Origin: JAKZVK01 sp965248255
GTDB taxonomy: Bacteria > Acidobacteriota > Terriglobia > Bryobacterales > UBA6623
Assembly (NCBI GenBank): GCA_965248255.1
Contig: CBDFIW010000004.1
Coordinates: forward strand, 2,480,001 to 2,544,000
DNA: 64,000 nt
Direction of reading: 5' to 3'
In this document: positions 44,870 through 53,235 of the stretch, in pieces
Numbering within the stretch: the first letter of the stretch is position 1
Layout: each line of letters opens with the position of its first letter
Position numbers and translations under genes: made by a program
The notes under the pieces: generated by a model
Database searches by the model: none
What the model was told of the DNA's origin: nothing
The model's input: the letters and a program-made list of their open reading frames with translations, nothing else

Positions 44870-46141
44870 TTACCGGAAGTTGCTGTAGGGGCCGGCGGTG
44901 CTCCATTCGGGCATGCTGAGGCCCTCCTCGTCCCAGATGATGTCGCCTTTGCGGATGGTCATCACGCAGCGAATCTTCTTGTCAGCCGTCAGCTTTCCAT
45001 GGCCCGAGTCGAGGAAGGCGAACTTGCCGCGGTCAATCTTGAGCACGGCGATGTCGGCGGTCGAGCCCTCGTCGAGCGTCCCGAGATCGGTCCGGCGGAT
45101 CGCCTTGGCGGGATTCACCGTCGTGCGCTCGATCACCTGTTCGAAGGTCAAACCGATGTTGAGGAACTTCGACATCACGTTATTCAAGTGGGCGCGCGGC
45201 AGCATGATGCTGTTCTTGTGGATGTCGGTCGAGATCGTGTCCGGCAGGAACCCTTGCTTGATCGCCGGGACGCCGATGCGGAACCAGAAACTGCCTGAGC
45301 CGTGGCCGACATCAAAGAGGATGCCGCGCTCGCGGGCCTTCCACATGTAGTCCTGTACCTTCCTGTTCCCGTCAAGCTGCGGCGTAAGGCGGCCGTAGAA
45401 GTGCGTGTGGATGTTGCCCGGCTTCATGTGTTTCAGGATCAGGTCCTTGTAGCCGCGCCCCGGCTTGGGGTGGAAGTCCACCATGAGTACGCTGTTACTC
45501 TGCTCGGCGGCTTGGACGGCGCGGTCAACCGCTTCCCAGTCGGCGGGCTGGTAGTGTGCGGTCTTGATGCCGACGATGGTGTCGGGGTGTTTCTTCACCA
45601 TGGCGACGGCGGCATCGACGTCCATCTGGCTGACGTCGTTCTCGACGTCTTTGCCGTACATGCCGGCGCCCACGATGTTGAGGAAGGCAAGGAGGCGCAC
45701 GCGCGCCTTGTCGATGGTCTCTTCGTTGAACTTCTCGAAACCGTTGTGGCCCGAGCTGCCGGCGTCCACAGCGGTCGTGACACCGTAGCGCAGCGTGTTG
45801 TGGTCGGGGTTCAGATTCAACCACGCGCCGTACTGGTCGAGGTGCGTATGGATGTCAATCAGGCCCGGTGTGACGTAGTATTCGCTCACGTCGACTGTTT
45901 TCTTCGCGCGCGAGGCGGGCAGATCTTTGGCGACCCTGTGGATCTTCTCGCCGATGACAGCGATGTCGAAGCGGCCGTTGCGGTTGTTCTTCAGGTCGAT
46001 GACGTGGCCGTTCTTGAGGAGTACGTCGTAGATGACGGTGTCGTTGCTGTCGGGGGCGCCGGCCGTTTGAGCGGCCAGGGGCAGCAAGGCCGGAACGAGA
46101 AGCGACGGGAGGAGCAGTTTGTAAGGTTTGAGGAGTTGCAT
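44870..46141 (-). CDS. Secreted amidohydrolase/deacetylase-family metallohydrolase
   Basis: 423 residues, full length. A signal peptide (about 1-25) is followed by a urease-like amidohydrolase: DIHTHLDQ metal site, bridging lysine in VGIKTAHY, further histidines in NIHTHFYG and DVGHGSG, catalytic aspartate in STDIHKN. Similar enzymes are annotated as D-aminoacylase or dihydroorotase-like deacetylases; the substrate is unknown. Part of a cluster with 46208-47449, 53236-54516 and the pseudogene at 44177. REP-like palindromes lie on both sides. Confidence 0.85.
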   Translation of the reverse strand: MQLLKPYKLLLPSLLVPALLPLAAQTAGAPDSNDTVIYDVLLKNGHVIDLKNNRNGRFDIAVIGEKIHRVAKDLPASRAKKTVDVSEYYVTPGLIDIHTHLDQYGAWLNLNPDHNTLRYGVTTAVDAGSSGHNGFEKFNEETIDKARVRLLAFLNIVGAGMYGKDVENDVSQMDVDAAVAMVKKHPDTIVGIKTAHYQPADWEAVDRAVQAAEQSNSVLMVDFHPKPGRGYKDLILKHMKPGNIHTHFYGRLTPQLDGNRKVQDYMWKARERGILFDVGHGSGSFWFRIGVPAIKQGFLPDTISTDIHKNSIMLPRAHLNNVMSKFLNIGLTFEQVIERTTVNPAKAIRRTDLGTLDEGSTADIAVLKIDRGKFAFLDSGHGKLTADKKIRCVMTIRKGDIIWDEEGLSMPEWSTAGPYSNFR

Positions 46142-46174
46142 TTGAGATTTGAATCCGTTGGGGAACGCGGTTAT

Positions 46175-46200
46175 GTGGGCACGGCATGCCGTGCCCCTAC
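46175..46200. repeat. REP-like palindrome (family 2)
   Basis: GTGGGCACGGCATGCC and its complement, ending in CCCCTAC, between two amidohydrolase genes. Confidence 0.75.
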
Positions 46201-46207
46201 ATAAGCG

Positions 46208-47449
46208 TTATGGGATCTTTTCGTAATCTCCCGCCGTATGCCATTCGGGGAAGCCCAGCCCCTTCTCATCAAAGACCAGCTCACCGTTACGCACCGTCAG
46301 CACCGCCCGTAGTCTTTTGCTCGCGAGACGCTTCTTTTCCCAAGCGTCAGAGAAAGAGAAAATACCGTCCTCCAGCTGAAACACGACGATATCGGCCGCT
46401 TTGCCCTCGCCGAGCGTGCCCAACTCAGGGAACTTGTTGATCACCTGGGCCGGCCGCGCGGTCGAACGAAAGATAGCCTCTTCGAGCGGCATGCCGAGCG
46501 CCAACATCTTCGAGATGCAGTTCGGCATGTCGGACTTCGTCGAGAAGATGCTCGAGTTGTGCAGGTCGGTGCTGATGGTGTCGGGATAGAAGCCTTGCTC
46601 CATGGCCTTTGTCGCCGCGGGCCAAACAAAACTGCCGTTACCGTGGCCGAGGTCGAGCAGCCGCCCCTTCTCGCGTGCCTCGTACATGTAGGGCTGCACC
46701 TTGCCCGTGAAGCGGTCGACGATCTCCAGATGACGGTCGTTGAACATGTGCGTATGGATGTCGCCCGGCCGGAAATACTCGAGCAGCTTGGTCTGCGTGT
46801 CGCGGTCGTTGTTGGTGAGGATGCTGTTGTCGACGATCATCGGCACGCCGGCCATGTTGCCCGCCTTAACCGCCTGCTCGAGATTGAACCAGTCGCGGTT
46901 GCCGTAGTGGGCGCACTTGATGCCGACGATCAGGCCGGGATACTGCTTGATCTTGGCGGCGAGCTTTTCGGCGTCCATGTCATCGATGTCGCTCTCGGTT
47001 CCTACCATCCCAGCGCCGACCACGTTGATGAAGGCCAGCACGCGGGTCTTCGAGCGATCGATGACCGTCTCCTTAAACGTCTCGAAAGTGCGCCAGCCCG
47101 AGCCGCCGCAATCGACAATAGTGGTCGTGCCGGTCAGCAGATGCGTGTCATCGGGCCAAAGCGAGCCCCCATAGCCGAACACATGAGCATGTAGGTCGAT
47201 AAGGCCAGGCGTTACGTAGAGGCCGGATGCATCGATGGTCTTCTTGGCTTGATCGGCCGGGATGTCCGCTGCAACTCTGGCGATGCTCTCGCCGGCCACC
47301 GCGACGTCCATGACGGCGTTGATCTCGTTGGCGCCGTCGATGACGTGGCCGTTCTTGATTAGCAAGTCGTAGCCCTGGGCGGCGGCGGGGACCGGGAGTA
47401 AGCTAAAGCCGCAAGCCAGCAGGAAGGCTGCCACGGTTACATGATTCAT
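46208..47449 (-). CDS. Secreted amidohydrolase/deacetylase-family metallohydrolase
   Basis: 413 residues from the ATG at 47447-47449, chosen since a signal peptide starts there (MNHVTVAAFLLACGFSLLP). Metal-site motifs: LIDLHAHVFG, VGIKCAHYG, DIHTHMFN, DLGHGNGSF, STDLHNSS. Close paralogue of the gene at 44870, about half identical by eye. It is probably co-transcribed with it and with the remnant behind. Confidence 0.85.
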   Translation of the reverse strand: MNHVTVAAFLLACGFSLLPVPAAAQGYDLLIKNGHVIDGANEINAVMDVAVAGESIARVAADIPADQAKKTIDASGLYVTPGLIDLHAHVFGYGGSLWPDDTHLLTGTTTIVDCGGSGWRTFETFKETVIDRSKTRVLAFINVVGAGMVGTESDIDDMDAEKLAAKIKQYPGLIVGIKCAHYGNRDWFNLEQAVKAGNMAGVPMIVDNSILTNNDRDTQTKLLEYFRPGDIHTHMFNDRHLEIVDRFTGKVQPYMYEAREKGRLLDLGHGNGSFVWPAATKAMEQGFYPDTISTDLHNSSIFSTKSDMPNCISKMLALGMPLEEAIFRSTARPAQVINKFPELGTLGEGKAADIVVFQLEDGIFSFSDAWEKKRLASKRLRAVLTVRNGELVFDEKGLGFPEWHTAGDYEKIP

Positions 47450-47616
47450 GAGAGTGCGATTCACGGACTCTACGATACTACATACAGTCGCGCCTTTACC
47501 CGTATCCGTCTGCAAGCATCTGCCTCCAGCTAAACGGCCGCCGGGCTCGGTAGGATCGGCCGACGTGAATCCCCGAGCAGCGGAGGGACCTGACGCCTGG
47601 TTACACTGGGAAATTC

Positions 47617-48909
47617 ATGCTGGATCTCAACTACCTGCGCAGAAATTTTGACGAGGTAAGAGGGCGGCTCGCCTCGCGGGATGAAGCGGAGGCGCTCGAG
47701 CGTTTCCGCGAGGTTGATGAACAACGCCGGGCCGCTGTGACCGAGATCGAGAACCTCAAAGCGAAGCGCAACGCCCTGAGCGCTGAAGTGGCGAAGGCGA
47801 AGCGCGAGGGTGGCGACGCCGAGGACGCCGTTCGGCAAAGCCGCGAGGTCGGGCAGCAGGTAAAAGGGCTGGAGGACAACGTCAAGTCGCTCGACGGTTC
47901 GCTTTCCGACATTCTCCGTGCCATCCCGAACCTGCCGCACGAGTCGGTACCGCTAGGGCAGGATGAGTCGGGCAACGTCGAGATTCGGCGCTCGGGGACG
48001 CCTCGCGAGTTCGACTTCGAGCCCAAAGCCCACTGGGATCTTGGACCCGACCTGGACATCCTTAACTTCGAGCAGGCAGCCAAGATCACCGGCGCGCGCT
48101 TCTCGGTTTATTGGAAGGCCGGCGCCAAGCTCGAGCGCGCGCTGATGAACTTCATGCTCGACGTGCACACCCGCGAGCACGGCTACACCGAAGTGCTGCC
48201 GCCCTTCATGGTCAACTCCGAGAGTTTGTTCGGCACCGGCCAGTTGCCCAAGTTCGCCGAGGACTTGTTCAAGCTCGAAGGCACGGATTACTGGCTCATT
48301 CCGACCGCCGAGGTGCCGCTGACGAATCTATTTAGTAACCAGACCCTCGATCAAAGCGAGTTTCCCGTCAAGCTCACCGCTTTCACACCGTGCTTTCGCA
48401 GCGAAGCGGGCTCCTACGGGCGCGATGTCCGCGGCATCATTCGCCAGCACCAGTTCCAGAAAGTCGAGATGGTGAAGTTCACGCTACCCGAGCACAGCTA
48501 TGACGAACTGGAATCGCTGACGGCTGACGCCGAGAACATCCTGGACCGGTTGGGGCTGCCCTATCGGCGAGTAGTGCTGGCGACGGGTGACCTGGGGTTC
48601 TCCAGTGCCAAGACCTACGACCTCGAAGTTTGGCTGCCCGGCATGAACGAGTTCAAAGAGATCTCGTCCTGCAGCAATTTCGAGGATTTTCAGGCGCGGC
48701 GGGCGGGGATTCGTTATCGCGACCCAGCCGCGAAGAAAGGTAAGTCACCGCTGGTTCACACGTTGAATGGGAGCGGCTTGGCGATCGGTCGGACTTGGGT
48801 GGCGATTGTTGAGAATTATCAGCAGAAGGACGGGAGCGTTAAGATCCCTGAAGCGTTGCGGCCTTACTTGAGCGCGGAGCGGATCCTGCCGGGCGGCGAG
48901 TTGGGTTGA
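47617..48909 (+). CDS. serS: Seryl-tRNA synthetase
   Basis: 430 residues. An N-terminal long coiled-coil arm (about 25-105) binds the tRNA-Ser variable arm. The class II core has motif 2 (FRSEAGSYGRDVRGIIRQHQF) and motif 3 (NGSGLAIGRTWVAIVENYQ). Full length, with no unusual insertions. Confidence 0.96.
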   Translation: MLDLNYLRRNFDEVRGRLASRDEAEALERFREVDEQRRAAVTEIENLKAKRNALSAEVAKAKREGGDAEDAVRQSREVGQQVKGLEDNVKSLDGSLSDILRAIPNLPHESVPLGQDESGNVEIRRSGTPREFDFEPKAHWDLGPDLDILNFEQAAKITGARFSVYWKAGAKLERALMNFMLDVHTREHGYTEVLPPFMVNSESLFGTGQLPKFAEDLFKLEGTDYWLIPTAEVPLTNLFSNQTLDQSEFPVKLTAFTPCFRSEAGSYGRDVRGIIRQHQFQKVEMVKFTLPEHSYDELESLTADAENILDRLGLPYRRVVLATGDLGFSSAKTYDLEVWLPGMNEFKEISSCSNFEDFQARRAGIRYRDPAAKKGKSPLVHTLNGSGLAIGRTWVAIVENYQQKDGSVKIPEALRPYLSAERILPGGELG

Positions 48910-48911
48910 GC

Positions 48912-48932
48912 TGTGGGGGTACGGCATGCCGG
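48912..48932. repeat. REP-like palindrome (family 2, degenerate)
   Basis: GGGGGTACGGCATGCCGGGCC just after serS. One arm has changed. Confidence 0.5.
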
Positions 48933-48985
48933 GCCGACTGGAATTTGCGGATGACGGCTGGCGGTGCGTTGCTGTCGGAGGACCC

Positions 48986-49372
48986 ATGGAAACGAAGACA
49001 CTCCCGGAAGGCTACGATTGCCTTGCTCCGGATGGCTCGGAGATTCGTGTCCTGACTTCGGCCGAGCGGGGCAGCTCGGTACACTGCACGCTGCCGCTGG
49101 GCAAGGTCTCGCGCGCTATGGCGCACCGCACGGTGGAAGAGATCTGGTACTTCCTCGAAGGGCAGGGGCAGGTCTGGCGTAAACAAGGGGATCGGGAGGA
49201 AGTGGTCGATGTGTCGCCGGGAGTGTCGCTGACGATCCCTGTGGGGACGCACTTCCAGTTCCGCAACACGGGCGATGTTTCGCTGCGTATCGTCATCGCG
49301 ACGATGCCGCCCTGGCCGGGCGAGGAGGAAGCCTACGGCGTTGACGGTTACTGGCCGATCCAAGAAGAGTAG
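48986..49372 (+). CDS. Single-domain cupin protein
   Basis: 128 residues from the ATG at 48986, which has a GGAGG six bases upstream; an ATG at 48926 is in frame but lacks one and overlaps the palindrome. The cupin motifs show RTVEEIWYFLEGQGQVW and PVGTHFQFRNTG. The first motif has E-E-W in place of the usual HxH pair, but a His precedes it (AMAHRTVEE). A small-molecule or sugar-binding or isomerising role is possible; the substrate is unknown. Confidence 0.8.
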   Translation: METKTLPEGYDCLAPDGSEIRVLTSAERGSSVHCTLPLGKVSRAMAHRTVEEIWYFLEGQGQVWRKQGDREEVVDVSPGVSLTIPVGTHFQFRNTGDVSLRIVIATMPPWPGEEEAYGVDGYWPIQEE

Positions 49373-49475
49373 CCGCGAGCATCGGTTGATCGAACGCCCG
49401 AACCCGTCGCCGGCGTTCCGGGCAGGGTAGCTTGGGAATACCGGATTCCTTGGGGCCCTATGGTACGGTGGTAGC

Positions 49476-50516
49476 GTGAAACGACTCGGGGCGGCCCTTA
49501 TCTTGCTGGCCGGTGTTCTCACGGCCGGCGGCAGTCCTCGCTTGGAGCCCTTGACGGGCAGTCCTCCCCATCCGCCCACCAATCCCGGCACGCCCGACAA
49601 GATCAAGCTCGGCGAGAGGCTCTTCTTTGAGAGGATGCTCTCGGGCTCCGAGCGCCGCAGTTGCAGCACCTGCCACAAGCCGGAGTTGCTGTTCATGGAC
49701 GGACTCAGCCGCGCCTGGGGCCTGCATGACATGGAGCTGCGCCGCAAGACGCCGGGGCTGCTCAATGTCGGCTGGCAGCGCAGCATGTTCTCCGACGGCC
49801 GCGCCAAAACGCTCGAGGAACAGGCCGCCGAGCCGCTCAAGCACCCTTTAGAGATGAACCTCGATCCGGAAGCGGCCGTGGAACGCATCCGCCAGGATCC
49901 GCTCTATCCGCAGTTGTTCGAGAAGGTCTTTCCCGGCCAGCCGATCACTTTCGATCTGGTCGCCAAAGCCATAGCCGCCTACGAACGGACGCTGGTTTCC
50001 TATGACAGCGACCTCGATCGCTATCTACTGGGGGACGAAACGGCGTTGGCGCCGGCGGCGCTTCGAGGGGTGGCACTCTTTACCGGCAAGGCCGGATGCG
50101 TGAAGTGTCACAACGGGCCGTTACTCACTGATCACGAGTTCCACTACACCGGCGTTCCTGAAATCGCCGGGGGCACGCCCCACGGCACCAAGCACAAGAC
50201 CGCCACGCTGCGCGATGTGGCCCGGCGGTCCTCGTTCATGCACAACGGCCACTACATGCGGCTCAGCCACGTCATCGACCATTATGCCCGCGGCGGCTCG
50301 GCGCCAGAGGGTCTTCGGGTCGAGATCAGCCCGGTGGAGTTGACCGAAGACGAGAAGTCCGACCTGATGGCGTTCTTTAAGTCACTCAACGGCCGCGTTG
50401 CTCAACAACTGGACGAGTCGCGGGAGACTGGCCGCCGGGCCCCCACGATCGAGAAGCAAGCCCCTCGGCAAGAGAAGGACGCCGGACCTCAAGACCCGAA
50501 CTACCTCAACAAGTAG
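49476..50516 (+). CDS. Di-heme cytochrome c peroxidase/MauG-family protein
   Basis: 346 residues from a GTG at 49476. A signal peptide is followed by two c-type heme motifs: CSTCH (63-67) and CVKCH (208-212). The MauG/CcpA fold is recognisable in LGERLFFERMLSG, LNVGW, FSDGRAKTLEEQA, KTATLRDVARRSSFMHNGHY. A charged tail follows residue 310. It is a periplasmic peroxidase or oxidase and needs the Ccm system, encoded at 12.8-18.9 kb. Confidence 0.9.
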   Translation: MKRLGAALILLAGVLTAGGSPRLEPLTGSPPHPPTNPGTPDKIKLGERLFFERMLSGSERRSCSTCHKPELLFMDGLSRAWGLHDMELRRKTPGLLNVGWQRSMFSDGRAKTLEEQAAEPLKHPLEMNLDPEAAVERIRQDPLYPQLFEKVFPGQPITFDLVAKAIAAYERTLVSYDSDLDRYLLGDETALAPAALRGVALFTGKAGCVKCHNGPLLTDHEFHYTGVPEIAGGTPHGTKHKTATLRDVARRSSFMHNGHYMRLSHVIDHYARGGSAPEGLRVEISPVELTEDEKSDLMAFFKSLNGRVAQQLDESRETGRRAPTIEKQAPRQEKDAGPQDPNYLNK

Positions 50517-50531
50517 AGCCGCCACCTGCAG

Positions 50532-50689
50532 GAACAGAGGCGCGGATGTGAATTCGCGCGCCCGCGGGTGCAACCCGCGGCGGGATTCGACGAGTTGCGC
50601 CGGACGATGCAAAGCCACAGATTGACATTTGCGAAACTTTCCGCGCCCGGCGGCGCGGGCCCGCGGATTTACATCCGCGGCTCTGTTGC
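50532..50689. repeat. Long inverted repeat abutting IS630 copy B
   Basis: Left arm GAACAGAGGCGCGGATGT (from 50532) and right arm ACATCCGCGGCTCTGTTGC (to 50689) pair with few mismatches, with an internal pair GCCCGCGGGTGCAACCCGCGG. The IS630 target TA lies one base past the right arm, so the palindrome may have been the insertion target. Confidence 0.7.
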
Positions 50690-50691
50690 TA

Positions 50692-51855
50692 GTGTAGTGC
50701 ACCATAAATAATGTAACTTATATTGGCTTCCCATCGTCTCTATTAACAGGAGGCATGGGATGCGAAGAGCACAACCAGTAACTTTGAACACAGCGCAATG
50801 CAAGCAGTTGGACCGCTACGCGCGCGGCCGCCAAGTCGCCGTTCGTCTCGCCCTGCGAGCCAGGATTGTCCTGCTGGCCGCCGACGGTCTCGAGAATAAG
50901 CAGATCGCCGCACAGCTCGGTGTCTCGCGGCAGTTGGTGGCCCGCTGGCGCACGCGCTTTCTCGAAAGCAGCATCGCCGGCATTGCAAAAGACGCCCCAC
51001 GGCCCGGTCGTAAACCTGCCGTCTCGAAGCAGAAAGTACAGCAGATCATCCACAAGACCACCCGCGAGAAACCGTCCAACGCCACCCACTGGAGCCGCCG
51101 CACCATGGCCGCCGCGGCCGGCGTCAGCGCTTCCACCGTGGGACGGATTTGGCGCGCCCATGGCCTCAAGCCCCACCGCGTCAAGACCCTCAAGCTCAGC
51201 AATGACCCGCGTTTCGCCGAGAAACTCGACGACATCGTCGGACTCTATCTCAATCCGCCTGAGCATGCTCTGGTTCTCTCGCTCGATGAGAAGTCCCAAA
51301 TCCAAGCCCTCGATCGCACCCAGCCCGGCCTGCCGCTCAAAAAGGGACGCGGCCAAACGATGACCCACGATTACAAGCGCAACGGCACGACCACCCTGTT
51401 TGCGGCGCTCAACAGCCTTGACGGCAGCGTGATCGCCGAGTGCATGCCCCGACACAGCCACCAGGAATGGCTGCGCTTCCTGCGCTTAATTGACCGCCGC
51501 ACCCCCAAGGACAAACAGCTTCATCTCATCGTGGACAACTATGCCACCCACAAGCATGCCGCTGTGAAGCGTTGGCTCGATCGTCACCCGCGCTTCCACA
51601 TTCATTTCACCCCGACCTCGGCGTCGTGGCTGAACATGGTCGAGCGATTCTTTCGCGATCTCACCGTCAAGCGCCTGCGCCGCGGCGTGTTTCGCAGCGT
51701 GGACGAGCTCGTCGCCGCCATTGACGACTACATCGCCCAGCACAACGGGCATCCCACGCCCTTCATCTGGACCGCGACCGCCTCCGACATCCTCGAGAAA
51801 GTCAAGCGCGGACGTGCCGCCCTGCCTAAGGTGCAATCTGCTTGGCGCACTACAC
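50692..51855 (+). mobile_element. IS630-family element type 2, copy B
   Basis: 1164 bases flanked by TA (50690-50691 and 51856-51857). Same terminal repeats and orientation as copy A at 30361. One base longer near 50711 (AATAATGTAAC versus AATAATGAAC). Confidence 0.92.
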
Positions 51856-52067
51856 TAGTGGGACGCTCCGACGGCGCGCGATGGCAGCGGGGTGCTGACC
51901 ACCCGCTGTTTCTTCACCCACGCTATCAACACATCGCGGATGCGCGGACCTTCGTTGGGAAGATTGAGGCCCCGCTCCCGCCATTGCTCGCCGATGAAGC
52001 TGTTCGTAGCTACGGTGTACTCGCGCTGAGGGTCGACTCGGTGGTCCTTGGTGACTTCTTCGGGTAG
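50760..52067 (+). CDS. IS630-family transposase reading through its own end (copy B)
   Basis: The first 361 codons equal copy A apart from a few substitutions. Where copy A ends at TGA, this copy has TGG (51843-51845). The frame therefore runs through the terminal repeat and 70 further codons of the flank, antisense to the 5'-nucleotidase gene, to the TAG at 52067. The catalytic residues are intact. Whether the 74-residue tail disables the enzyme is unknown. Confidence 0.8.
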   Translation: MRRAQPVTLNTAQCKQLDRYARGRQVAVRLALRARIVLLAADGLENKQIAAQLGVSRQLVARWRTRFLESSIAGIAKDAPRPGRKPAVSKQKVQQIIHKTTREKPSNATHWSRRTMAAAAGVSASTVGRIWRAHGLKPHRVKTLKLSNDPRFAEKLDDIVGLYLNPPEHALVLSLDEKSQIQALDRTQPGLPLKKGRGQTMTHDYKRNGTTTLFAALNSLDGSVIAECMPRHSHQEWLRFLRLIDRRTPKDKQLHLIVDNYATHKHAAVKRWLDRHPRFHIHFTPTSASWLNMVERFFRDLTVKRLRRGVFRSVDELVAAIDDYIAQHNGHPTPFIWTATASDILEKVKRGRAALPKVQSAWRTTLVGRSDGARWQRGADHPLFLHPRYQHIADARTFVGKIEAPLPPLLADEAVRSYGVLALRVDSVVLGDFFG

Positions 52068-53225
52068 GTCCTTGCCATACATCCGGCCATGGAAGATGGT
52101 GTTCCCAAAGGGGAGGATGTTCCATATGTGACGCGCGAGGATCCGTCCCTCCGGCAGCCCGTCGCGGATGCCGCCGCGGTTCATGTAGGCGAAGTCCGCC
52201 CCCACGGCTTCGGCCATCAGGTGTTCAATCAAGGGTTTGAGCTGGCGGGACCCGAGGCGCTGTTTCGACTCGCCGATCGGCACATCGACCACTTCGGAGA
52301 CCTTGGCCTCCCAGTGCTCGACCGCCTTCGCCACGGCCTCGTCCGGCGGGTAGCGGCCGGCGTCGATGGGAAGGCGCTTCCATTCGTAGGAGACGACTCG
52401 CTTGTTCGGGATATCGACGCGCAGATCGAGCCGGCCTAGTTCGCGCCCATAAGCGCGCACTTTCACGCAGACGCGGCCTTCGACCTCCTTAGGCGCGTCC
52501 TGGCCGCCGTGGTTATGGCCGGCAATGATGACGTTGACGTCCGGTGCGCTTTGAAGAACCTCATCGTCTTCGTAGTCGAAGGTGTGCGAGAGCAACACGA
52601 ACAGGTCGGCCCGGTCGCGCAGCTTGCGGGCGTAGCGTTGCGCCGTCTTGGCGACCGGCAGCGCGCGCCAGGGCCCCCGGAAGTCCGTCTTGGTGAGCTT
52701 GGGCAGGTCGGCCGTGATCGCTCCGATGATGGCCACGCGGATTCCTCCGACCTCGCGAATGACGTGAGGTTGCCCGGTGAGCAGCCGGCCCTCGCCGTTG
52801 ACCAGATTCGCGGTGACGGTCGGGAAGTCGGCCTTGTCTAGAAAGTCGAGGATCCTCCGCCAGCCGTAGTCGAACTCGTGATTGCCGAGCGTGTTGGCGT
52901 CGAAGCCGAGGTGATTGGCCACCTCCCACACAGGGACGCCCTCGAAGATCGTCGAGACCGGCGTGCCTTGGACAAAGTCGCCTGCGTGCAGCACCAGGGT
53001 CGAGTCGGGGGCCTTTGCTTTCTCCTGCTTGATAGCCGTCGCCAACTCAGCGAAGCCTCCACGGCCCTGCGAGTCGGGGAGGAACCGGGCGTGCAGGTCG
53101 CTGGTGTGGAGGATCGTGAGGGAGCGGACGTCTGGCTCGGCAGCCTGGCAGTTGAGGAGCGATGAGCAGACCAGGAGTCCGGCCACTAGGGCCGACGCAG
53201 GGCTCCACGGGTGCGGCTGTTTCAC
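51855..53225 (-). CDS. Secreted bifunctional metallophosphatase/5'-nucleotidase
   Basis: 456 residues from the GTG at 53223-53225; a signal peptide starts there (SALVAGLLVCSSLLNCQA). The metallophosphatase domain shows TSDLHARF, HAGDFVQG, LGNHEFDYG, AGHNHGGQD; the C-terminal nucleotide-specificity domain ends near residue 440 (NRGGIRDGL, FGNTIF). It frees phosphate from nucleotides in the periplasm. The stop TAG is made of the IS630 target TA plus the first IS base, so the insertion landed exactly at the stop without changing the protein. Ten bases after the upstream amidohydrolase. Confidence 0.88.
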   Translation of the reverse strand: MKQPHPWSPASALVAGLLVCSSLLNCQAAEPDVRSLTILHTSDLHARFLPDSQGRGGFAELATAIKQEKAKAPDSTLVLHAGDFVQGTPVSTIFEGVPVWEVANHLGFDANTLGNHEFDYGWRRILDFLDKADFPTVTANLVNGEGRLLTGQPHVIREVGGIRVAIIGAITADLPKLTKTDFRGPWRALPVAKTAQRYARKLRDRADLFVLLSHTFDYEDDEVLQSAPDVNVIIAGHNHGGQDAPKEVEGRVCVKVRAYGRELGRLDLRVDIPNKRVVSYEWKRLPIDAGRYPPDEAVAKAVEHWEAKVSEVVDVPIGESKQRLGSRQLKPLIEHLMAEAVGADFAYMNRGGIRDGLPEGRILARHIWNILPFGNTIFHGRMYGKDLPEEVTKDHRVDPQREYTVATNSFIGEQWRERGLNLPNEGPRIRDVLIAWVKKQRVVSTPLPSRAVGASH

Positions 53226-53235
53226 TACAACCTCG

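Noticed and set aside
45302..46204. 300-codon plus-strand frame, and a similar one at 53416-54453
   Set aside because: Both lie antisense to amidohydrolase genes with intact metal-site motifs. Val/His-rich shadow frames.
51858..52067. Extra domain fused to the transposase
   Set aside because: The 70-codon extension is antisense of the nucleotidase gene and arises only from the lost stop codon, so it is not a real domain.
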